From Delphinapterus leucas (Eukaryota > Chordata > Mammalia > Artiodactyla > Monodontidae), in contig NW_022098020.1 in the NCBI RefSeq assembly GCF_002288925.2, positions 32,560,239 through 32,624,238 on the forward strand: 64,000 bases of DNA, written 5' to 3'. The notes beneath the pieces are model-generated. The model did no database searches. It was not told the DNA's origin and worked only from the letters and a program-made list of their open reading frames with translations. Position numbers and translations under genes: made by a program. Below, piece by piece: positions 55,480-64,000 of this stretch. Numbering within the stretch: the stretch's first letter is position 1; every line of letters starts with the position of its first letter.

Positions 55480-55854
55480 GGCTTCCCTGGTGGCGCAGTG
55501 GTTAAAGAATCTGCCTGCCAATGCAGGGTACATGGGTTCAAACCCTGGTCCAGGAGGATCCCACATGCCACAGAGCAACTAAGACCGAGCGCCACAACTA
55601 CTGAGCCTGCACTCTAGAGCCCACGAGCCACAACTACTGAACCCACATGCCACAACTACTGAAGCCTACGCGCCCTAGAGCCCGTGCTCCGCAACAAGAG
55701 AAGCCACTGCAATGAGACGCCCGCTCACCATAACAAAGAGTAGCCCCCACTCGCCGTAACTAGAGAAAGCCCGCGCGCAGCAACAAAGACCCAATGCAGC
55801 CAAAAATAAATAAATTTTAAAAAAATAAAATGAATTAACTTTAAAAAAAAAAAG
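55480..55854 (+). mobile_element. CHR-type SINE (long subtype) inside the CDCP1 3' UTR
   Basis: Complete sense-strand element with modular 'ccacaactactgaa' repeats and a long AAATAAAT/A tail. The target duplication (aaaagtagatgtag / aaaagtagatgcag) lies at 55466-55479 and 55855-55868. Its tail adds several AATAAA hexamers in sense. Confidence 0.93.
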
Positions 55855-56836
55855 AAAAGTAGATGCAGGTCGTCGTGTTCAGTGACTTCACCTTGGAAAT
55901 ACACTGCCCAGGCTTGTCCACTTGCTACTTTGCCTCCATGAAAAGGAGTTTTGCAATCTCCTAAATGGTGTGTTCCAGGGTTTTTTTTAACTCTTTCCAG
56001 GAGGAAGAGTATGTTGGGGTTTTTTAAATTATGCCTTCAGTGCTGACAGTGACACCTTTACTTCTGAAAAGCTGGCTCTGCCCCGGGACCCTCAGCGTCG
56101 ACCTGAGATGCTGGCAAACACCCTCCAGGAAGGGCCAGAGGAGGGCTCTGCCTTCCTTCCCTCTGCTGAAATTGTATCAATATTTAAAATCATCGTTGGG
56201 GCCCTGGCCCTCCATTCTCTGCCTTCTCTGACCTCCTGGCTGCTTCTGACAGTCACTCAGTCAGTGCTCTGAATCCCACCCTTAAAGCATGGCTGTCATC
56301 ACACGCCACCTTTACTCACAAGGGCACCACGTGGCCATTTTCTTTTAACCGAGAGCTCAAAACTCCAGGCCAAGTTGCTGTCTTCCTGAGACCTCAGGTG
56401 GATTTAATGTTTTCCAAAGACATGCCTCCTTGAAGGGGCCAGCCCGACATACCCCTGGCTCTTTCCTTTAAAGCCCAGGCCCCACTTCTGTAAAATATTT
56501 CAGGGTCACTGAAAACCAAACACATTTGTTGAAGCCTAGCTTGTGCCAGCACAGTATCCTCCACGCTGGGTCTGCTGATGCCGGGCTGCCCTCACGCCCA
56601 TCCTCTGTACCTGTGACAAAGCCCGACTCAGACAGGACTGGTTAATGCTGCAGTCATTTTGCACGGGAGGTCGATGTCTCAAGGAAGAGTCAAGGGGGAA
56701 AAGCATAAGTCCGTGGAACATAACCTGGGTCAAGGTTGGGACTGATTTGTGTGGATCTGCAATGCTTAACTCAAAATAATTTATTTGTTGTATATACTTT
56801 TGAGGCAGCATTTTATTCATTTCCTACACTTTTTTA

Positions 56837-56842
56837 AATAAA
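56837..56842 (+). terminator. CDCP1: Likely poly(A) signal AATAAA of CDCP1
   Basis: AATAAA is followed ~25-35 bp later by a GT-rich stretch (ggttgttt). The resulting 3' UTR length agrees with that of human CDCP1. Confidence 0.6.
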
Positions 56843-57234
56843 CAAATATACAGAAAAAAAGGCATCAGGTTGTTTAAATGCTTTGGCGACCTGTCCCCTG
56901 GTTCAGCTGAGGCCCTCATTTCCCAGGTTCAACATGGGCTCAGCAGATTCCATCTTCTCTATGTGTTTATGGTCCAGCAAGCTGGACTCCGGGCTGCCGA
57001 TGAGTGACTGAGAGGCCAGAGTTTGTTCTGTTCTTGTTGAGGCAACCTGAGCCCCCTCTGTGTGACCCTCCCAATACCTGACCCCCACAGAGGCCACCCT
57101 TGCCACTGACTGCTCTACACCCAGTGCAGGTCACCAGCCACCAGAAAGGCAGTGGGAGAGGGAAGCTCCAAGCAGGTCCCCACCACCTGCCATGCACTTG
57201 GAGGGGAGACCCAAGTACACGGAGGAGACCGGGC

Positions 57235-57620
57235 GCTGCTGTGTAACCACAGCAGACCTTAGTGACTTAAGAACAATCACATATTTTGCCACAAACCCAC
57301 GTTGAGCAGGGATCAGCAGGGATGGCTTATCTCTGCTCCGTGTGGCCTTTCTGGAGCAGCTCAACTAGAATCCACTTTCAAAATGGTGCATCACACAGCT
57401 GGCAAGTTATTGCTGGCTGCCAGCTGGGAGCATTGATTCCTCATCACGTGGACCACTCACTCCACAGGGCTTTCTGGGCTTCTTCACAACACAGAGGCTC
57501 GCTTCCCAGGGCGAGTGTTCCCAGCATCAGGATGTCAGAGCTGCTAGTCCCTCAAGGCCTGGGCCTGGAAGCTGGCACAGTGTCACATCCATTCTAGCCT
57601 ATGGGTGTGTCAGTCTCAGA
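57235..57620. mobile_element. Ancient interspersed repeat, class uncertain
   Basis: 'gctgtgtaaccacagcagaccttagtgacttaagaacaatca' with 'gatggcttatctctgctccgtgtgg'; related to 48550-49080 and 49925-50330. Confidence 0.6.
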
Positions 57621-58419
57621 GCCTCAGATTTAAGGGGATGCATATATTGCATCATAAGAGCATTAAATTTGTAGAGAAGTGACAAGACAAAGGAAAAGTA
57701 CTTTGAGCTTCTAGGAGTGAGTGGCAAATTGTGAAAAGGTAAATAAACGGGGGGAGTTAATGGAAAATACGGGTTTTCGCAAGGTGTGTTGTATAGATTT
57801 CTCTGCTGTCATCTCTGGGCTAAGAGTCTAGAGTTGTCTCTGGTGATTAAAGAATCAAACTGTCCTTCCCGGTAGAGAGGGAGAGGACAGAGAATTTTTC
57901 TTGTGTCCGTTTCTTCTTAATTGCCTTCAGCTCAAAATGATCCTTACACCAGGCTTGCATATTTTGGGGTGGGATACTCTGAATCCCTCATTCTCCCATT
58001 TGAAACATAAATAAGTTTCATATATTAAAAGTTGAATTGGCAGCTGTGCAGAGAGATTTGGGTTCGAAGTATTGAAATAAGAGATCTACAAAGGCGGAAG
58101 CACCATAGATGGAACAAGGGGAAAAGAGCAAATCTAAGTATATTGCCCCATATCTTACTGAATCAGTCTCTTAGACGTGGGAGTAAGTCACTCTGGTGAA
58201 ACAGTTGTGTTTCATTTCAGGAAATGGTACTGCAGGTGGGAGCAGGGCGCCCACTTAAGTTAAGCCTCTATATAGTGTGAGCAATCAGGCACTTAATGAG
58301 GGATATTTCTATAGAAAATGAAGGGGGAAAAGGGCTAATGGTTAGAACAAACTGTAACCTCAGGTTTTGAGTCCAGAAGGTAGTTAGAAGATTTCTAGAT
58401 GTTGGGCTCAAAGCATGCA

Positions 58420-58794
58420 TTTATTTATTTATTTATTTATCTTCCAGTTTTATTGAGATAATAATTAACATACAACACTGTATTAGTTTAAGGTATACAG
58501 CATAATGATTTGACTGACATACATCATGAAATGGTTACCACAATAAGTTTAGTGAACATCCATCATTTCATATATATACAAAATTTAAAAAAAATTTTTT
58601 CTTGTGATGAGAACTCAGGATTTACTCTCTTAACTTTTGTATATAACATACAGCAGTGTTAAGTATATTAGTCGTGCTGTACATTACATCCCTAGTACTT
58701 ATTTATCTTATAACTGGAAGTTTGTACCTTTTGATCACCTTCATCCAACTCCCCCCTCCCCCACTCTCCTGCCTCGTTCCATAACTTTTTTTCT
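58420..58794 (-). mobile_element. Older L1 3' fragment, antisense
   Basis: (TTTA)n, then 'ccagttttattgagataataattaacatacaac' and 'ttaaggtatacagcataatgatttgactgac', typical antisense L1 3' sequence. Confidence 0.8.
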
Positions 58795-59320
58795 TTTTTT
58801 TAACATCTTTTTTGGAGTATAATTGCTTTATAATGTTGTGTTAGTTTCTGCTTTATAACAAAGTGAATCAGCTATACGTATACATATATCCCCATATCTC
58901 CTCCCTCTTGTGTCTCCCTCCCACCCTCCCTATCCCACCCCTCTAGGTGCTCACAAAGCACCAAGCTGATCTCCCTGTGCTATGTGGCTGCTTCCCACTA
59001 GCTATCTATTTTACATTTGGTAGTGTATATATGTCCATGGCACTCTCTCACTTCATCCCAGCTTACCCTTCCCCCTCCCCGTGTCCTCAAGTCCATTCTC
59101 TACGTCTGTGTCTTTATTCCTGTCCTGCCCCTAGGTTCTTCAGAACCATTCTTTTTTTTTTTTAGATTCCATATATATGTGTTAGCATATGGTATTTTTT
59201 TTCTGACTTCACTCTGTATTACAGACTCTAGGTCCATCTATCTCACTACAAATAACTCAATTTTGTTTCTTTTTATGGCTGCGTAATATTCCATTGTATA
59301 TATATGCCACATCTCAAAAC
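58795..59320 (-). mobile_element. Younger L1 3' UTR, antisense, adjacent to or within the older L1
   Basis: 'taacatcttttttggagtataattgctttataatgttgtg', 'ccttcccactagctatctattttaca'-type sequence and 'ggctgcgtaatattccattgtatatat'. It is the reverse complement of the same L1 family seen in sense at 22414-22651, but about twice as long. Confidence 0.87.
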
Positions 59321-61517
59321 ATTTTTAGATGGTGGAGTGAGAATAGCAGTGCCAAGCCAACGAATTTCCTGGTTTGCAATTTGAATGTCTGGTGCTAGCA
59401 TCTACATCAGCGTCACAGCCACAGATATTCCTCAGTGCAGAGCATAGAGGTGTCCAGCTGCACTTTGCAGGGTTTCTTCTCCTTCTGCTGCTCCTTCTCC
59501 TTTTTTTTAGACAGTCCTAATAAGGATCTGGACAGCCAGGTTTTAGTTCTCAGTGACACCAAGTTGGGAGGGGGAAAGGAAAAATGGAAATGTTAATTAC
59601 TAAAACGCACAAATGTTAGGAGCCAGTTTACCAAGAGGTCAAAAAGCTCAGAGACAGTGGGCATGGCTAGAATTTGACAACCCACAAGAATACACTATAT
59701 TTTTTCTATTGACACATAGAATTTCTCTCTATAATTATCCCCATTTCTATCAAAGATAATCGAAGAATATTTTGTTTGAAAAATATAGTCTCATTAAATT
59801 GGGCCTAATCATTTACATAAGTGCAGCATGAGTAGTAACATTTATCCCCAGACTGAAGAGACCTCAGAATTACTAAGAGGCAGCTGTGAAGCACCACCTG
59901 TGTACCCTAACAGGCAACCTAGCTTCTCTGAACCAAAATTTCCTCAACCGTAAAGTGTGAATCCTAATACCTATTTAACAAAGGTGATGGCCAGGGTGGG
60001 GAGAGATTATGTATATGAAAATGTCTGGATTTAGTAGCCACTCTTCATTACATCTGCGTTGAAGAGAAAAGAATATCACCCATAGTCTGCTCATCTGGCT
60101 TGGTCTCATCTCCAGCAAGCTGGTTGTCTTTTCCTGTGAGCTGACAGTTCTCTAGCTAATTGTGTCAAATTCAAAGATGCTGTACACCTCGTTCTCTCCA
60201 AATTCATTTAGCTGTCAGCTCCAGCAAGCTGGCATATGATCCTACAGCATTTGTGCAGCCCTGGAAAGAGATGTTCCTGGGAGAAGCATTACAGCATGAG
60301 CCGTGTGGGCTCCACAGCCACGGAACCGGGAACTGCGGGGTTTCATTTTCTAACATTATTGCAGTATGTTAAGATATTTGGCTGCCTGTGTCTGAGGCAG
60401 CCCTGGGTCTTTGGGCCTGCGTGACCAGGCGCCCAGATCAGAGACGGACCCCAACAAACACATGTGAGGGGTGCAGCATTCCCTATCGCCTGAAGTAACC
60501 ATAGCAACGGTTCAATCTTTTCTCCCTGCTCCACCCCGACCCGCAAAGGACACCTTTCCTCAATGACAAGAGGCTGGGCAAACAGTACCACTCCTTTAAA
60601 GATGGTCAGAAACTCATCACTTCTTCTCCAATGTAGAGCTAAGTCAGTGCCACTAAATAGCCTCTAAGCATTTGAAAAGTTTCAAACAGAAGTTTGAAAA
60701 AAAGCTTGTTAAACAGAAACTGTGGACAGTGTTTGCCTTCATGGAAGGAAACTGTGACTGGGAAACTTTTCCTCCCCATATACCCTTTTGTAGCTTTTGA
60801 ATTTGAACCATGCAAATGTACCTTATTTTAAAATAAAATGAAAACAAAAACTTTTTAAAAAACTTGTCAAAACTCAAGATTCTTTGGTGGTTTTACTCTT
60901 CTCAGCCTCCTGTGTGTGCAGTTTTTCAGAGATTTTAAGCCTCCCTTCTCCCCTCCCCACCCGCCGGTGGTGAGACCAGTTTGGCCATATTTCACGCCCC
61001 TCTGGTCAGAGATACCAGGTTACTCCCAGAGAGGCTAAAGGCTGGAAAAGACTGGAAGGTGTGGTAGCTGCTCAAACACCCTAGAAGGCTCTTCCACAGC
61101 ACCTCGGGGACTCCATTCCTCAATGCTGATACTCCCAGGCCAAGAAGTCCTCCGGGGGTTGACAACCAGTCCTGGGAGAGGAGGTGTGGAACTCCCCCCT
61201 CGCCCATCTGGAAAGAGGAGTCCCGGCATCAGCTGGTGAAGTGACTTCAGCCCCTTCATTGCCCAGGATGTTCAGATCTGCCCTCTCCAGGATCCAGGCC
61301 GGAGGGACTAGAATCCACTCAGATCTTAAGCCCAGGAACTAGGGTTGGGAGGGGGTTGGGTGGCTCCTTGGAGTTCAGGGGGAGAAAATCATTTTGTGAT
61401 ACTTAGTCTTTTGAAAGGAAAAAAATATTTTTAGCCAAAATCCAAGTCCATAGCCCTGTGGGAGTGAAAGAGCCATTATGGCTCAGACTTGGATTCAATG
61501 TGTACTTTGGACCCTGG

Positions 61518-61553
61518 GCTGGCTCACTGGGTCTCAGGATACCAGCAGGGGCC
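61518..61553 (+). repeat. 36-bp inverted repeat, left arm
   Basis: Perfectly complementary to 61753-61788, with a 199-bp spacer. The arms begin gctggctcactgggtctcag and match base for base across all 36 positions, but not beyond. Confidence 0.97.
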
Positions 61554-61752
61554 AAGTCCGTTGTCGGTCCCTTTCTTTTCAAGAGACACTAATTGCTTAG
61601 CAGCCTGCCAACTGCAGTGTCACCAGAGCTATCTGCAGGCTGAGCACTTTCCCCACCCTCCACCTGGGGGGTTGGGGGTGAACCTGCCCTCCAACCTCCT
61701 CCCAAGGCCACCCCCATCCAACCCCATCACTGGTTGCAGGCACCACCCAGGA

Positions 61753-61788
61753 GGCCCCTGCTGGTATCCTGAGACCCAGTGAGCCAGC
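61753..61788 (-). repeat. 36-bp inverted repeat, right arm
   Basis: Exact reverse complement of 61518-61553. No transposon ends, target duplication or A-tail accompany the arms. Confidence 0.97.
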
Positions 61789-63829
61789 TGATAGAAGGAT
61801 AATTGGGAAATGTGTTCTTCAGAGGTGATCCTTTCCAATCAGGATTTAAATCTTCCTCACTTCCTCTTGAAAAGCAACCTGGTGATATTTCTGCAAATAA
61901 CAGTCTCTTTGAGAAATAGTGGTAACATAAGTACTTCCAATAATGAAGATTAAAAACCCCTTATACCTTTTAAAAAATGTCTAGTGTCAAATCAGTCCAC
62001 TATATCCAGGATGAAGTATTTTCAATTATGTTTTCCTTAAATAACATGTGTAACAAGCTCCTTTTGAGATAATAAAGCCTTTGTCTTTGGTGTTAAAAAA
62101 AAATTAATCTATTTTCTCCAGGCCAGGGACATCAGTTTTTAAGATGAGAATTTACACTTGCTACAGATGCTGCAAGCAGGCTTCTTGCACAAATAGATCA
62201 AGATGTTTCTATTTGTCTTCAGATCCTTGCCAAGAGTTGAGCAATAATTGAACATGGCATCAACTCTGCTTTGATCTTCATGAAGAATTTCAGTGTGGGT
62301 AGCACTCAACTGTGTGGTATTCATCCTGCTGTGTATCCAGTTATTTCAATGTACTCATTAAATACCTACTATGTGCAAGACAGTGTGCTAAGGCTGAGTG
62401 CTGGTGGAGAAGCTGCCAGGTAAAGTGCTATGAGGGAGAGTTGGGACATGGGGTGGGGGAGGGGAGGAGATTACAAAACTTCCATGGCAACGTTTGCTCA
62501 TTCATTCAAAAAGCATGGCACCAAACGAGGTGCTGGTTACCTCGATTCCATTAGATCCTTTCTTGAGTTGTTAAGACACTTCTAAACTGAAAGAGGAATG
62601 AATGTGGGACTTGGCTGGAGAGGCAGTCATAAAATATGATGAGTTCTTTGCCAATTTTTATTCAATTTTCCCAATTCTGACCTTTTGTTTCTAGCCCTGC
62701 TCCCAAGGCAACAGACCAGGTTGCAAGTATTTAGCAAACAAGCTACATTAATCTGTAAACTAATTAAAACATATTGTGATGATTTCTCAGCAACATTCTT
62801 TAACCCATAACCTTCATTTTGGATACTGGAAAAGAAAACTGTGCACTCTATTGTGGCCCTCAGGAACACTTAGGGCTGGAGCAGCTAGAAGGTAATAGAC
62901 TCTGCACCTGTAAGACATAGGTCCTCTCAAGATTTACCCTTGATTCCAAACCTCTGCACAGAGGACTATTGTTTCTTTAGGAACAGCAACCCAATATTTT
63001 CTTGCCTGAAGGAGAGATGAAAACCATATTCAGGCTACTGAGGAATAAAAGGAACCAAACAGGCTCAGTTGGGGAGGGTGGCACCTTGGGGCTTCCTGGA
63101 TCCAACTCACCATACCCAGAGTTTGGGATAGAGAAGGGTGGGCCCTTCTATGATGCTTTGGTCTCATCTCAAGTTTCTGAATTGCCATTTTCCAGGTCCC
63201 CTTTCCCAAGTTCTTTGAGGACCCAGAAAATTAGAAAGAGGGTTTTGAAGATCATGGCTGTGCTAGGGATGAGGTTCTGCGGAACAAACACTGTCCTCCT
63301 CTCTGAACAGCCGCCCTAAGATGCTAAATAACGGATGACATGAGGACAGAGGAAGGGAATCAATGAGCTTTGTCTCCTCAGTTGGTCAAATTCTTCCAGC
63401 AAATTCCTGTGAAAGGGCTCTTGTCACAGGATACCATTAAATAAAGGACTGTTTATGCTCAGGGGGCCCCTTCATCCCTAAGGTGTTCAAGGCCTGCCCC
63501 CAAAATGACAGCAACAACAAAAATCCCCACCCAAGGATCCTGGGTTACCTCAGCTCCTAATCCTTCCAGATCTTTCTAGTTTAAGAGCAAGTTCTCATCC
63601 TGGAGCTGTGAGGCAAGGGCCTGAGGCCAGACTCATCCCCCGCCTTCCTTCCAACCCATCTCCCAGGAAAGGATGAGGCCCATCTTGAGGCACATTTGTA
63701 AACCAGCTGCCCTGGCCTCCCGTCCTCCCTTCCCGCTTCTAAGACATGATTTTAAACTATGTTTAAAGCGGACCAGGTGAGGACAATTAGGGCAAAAAAT
63801 ACTCAGGCCTGAGGGGCCCAGAGGGTGAG

Positions 63830-64000
63830 AAAGACCCTTGAGGCCCAGAGGAGAGTTGAGGGAGCCCGAGGTCCAGAGAAGGAGGAGGCCCTGAGCGAGG
63901 TAGGGGGAGGGGAGGGCGAGGACGAGGCGAGGTGTTGCGAGGGGTGGGGGGTGGGATCAGGAGGGCGGCTGGCCCAGTTAGCGTCCTGGTGGTGAGTCTG
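63830..64000. other. CpG- and G-rich window edge
   Basis: About eight CpGs in the last ~130 bp with repeated cgagg motifs, a canonical G-quadruplex pattern at 63941-63965 and a donor-like gtgagt near 63993. It could be the start of a CpG island or a regulatory element continuing beyond the window. Confidence 0.45.

Larger units (their letters stand above)
53608..56860 (+). other. CDCP1: 3' UTR of CDCP1
   Basis: About 3.25 kb from the stop to the first good non-SINE poly(A) signal, close to the long (~3.3 kb) 3' UTR I remember for human CDCP1. It contains a (GGATTT)5 microsatellite, an antisense MaLR-type LTR fragment (54.48-54.90 kb) and a sense CHR SINE (55.48-55.85 kb). The 3' end is inferred. 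Confidence 0.65.
56861..64000. other. Downstream intergenic region
   Basis: Contains an ancient repeat (57.2-57.6 kb), two antisense L1 3' pieces (58.4-59.3 kb), a perfect inverted repeat (61.5-61.8 kb), another AATAAA with GT-rich follow-up at about 62070 and a CpG/G-rich edge (63.8-64.0 kb). No exon of a known neighbour was recognised; in human the next gene on this side, as I recall, is CLEC3B, tens of kb away. 59.4-61.4 and 62.1-63.7 kb show nothing identifiable except a possible MIR/L2 bit at 62335-62400. Confidence 0.7.

Noticed and set aside
62070..62075. AATAAA with GT-rich downstream sequence, considered as the end of a neighbouring + strand gene
   Set aside because: No exon of a gene could be recognised upstream of it beyond CDCP1, and the isolated hexamer is weak evidence.
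56861..64000. Search for the neighbouring gene expected on this side (CLEC3B, lectin domain exons)
   Set aside because: No C-type lectin-like cysteine or WIGL-type pattern was found in any frame; the human spacing also places it well outside this window.
1..64000. Search for CRISPR arrays, bacterial operons, phage or plasmid features
   Set aside because: The split gene, SINEs, L1s and MIRs show this is a mammalian nuclear genome; no regularly spaced direct repeats of CRISPR type are present.

Overview
This is mammalian genomic DNA carrying one gene, CDCP1 (CUB domain-containing protein 1, a Src-coupled transmembrane glycoprotein), complete on the + strand. The host is almost certainly a cetacean (whale or dolphin). 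About 18 tRNA-derived SINE units of the CHR type (heads reading ttccctggtgg(c/t)..cagtgg) are scattered through the window. This family belongs to whales plus hippo, and several copies here look young, with clean target-site duplications and intact A-tails. Cetacean-style 5'-truncated L1 3' ends are also present. The organism call rests on these repeats and not on a database search.

Layout: 1-~890 is 5' flank. ~890-1500 is a CpG island with the promoter, 5' UTR and exon 1 (ATG at 1052). Nine coding exons follow at 1052-1133, 25782-25988, 32415-32777, 33745-34113, 45023-45244, 46304-46684, 48073-48438, 50474-50561 and 53178-53607. Together they give 2508 nt, an unbroken 835-codon frame plus stop; the human protein is 836 residues as I recall it. 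All junctions obey GT-AG. The first seven introns are phase 1 and intron 8 is phase 2. The 3' UTR runs to a likely poly(A) signal at 56837-56842. The remaining ~7.1 kb is downstream flank with repeats; no second gene is recognisable, although the last ~200 bp is CpG- and G-rich.

The protein has a signal peptide, a large cysteine-rich ectodomain with CUB-type modules and 12 N-glycosylation sequons, the protease-sensitive Arg-Lys pair (367-368), one membrane helix (~667-690), a Lys6 stop-transfer stretch, and a tail with the known signalling tyrosines (706, 733, 742, 761, 805).

Introns hold the CHR SINEs, L1 3' fragments, MIR, MER5-type DNA transposons, MaLR-type LTR remnants, two degenerate minisatellites and microsatellites. 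I do not see a novel defence, mobile or biosynthetic system. The observations most worth checking are a perfect 36-bp inverted repeat near 61.5-61.8 kb, chimeric, nested or transducing SINE insertions, an NAGNAG acceptor at exon 9, a diverged ~1.8-kb-spaced direct repeat with a minisatellite expanded in only one copy, and lineage changes in the CDCP1 protein (a juxtamembrane Cys lost, a Cys gained in the ectodomain, sequons and tail tyrosines gained or lost). Comparisons with human CDCP1 are from memory.
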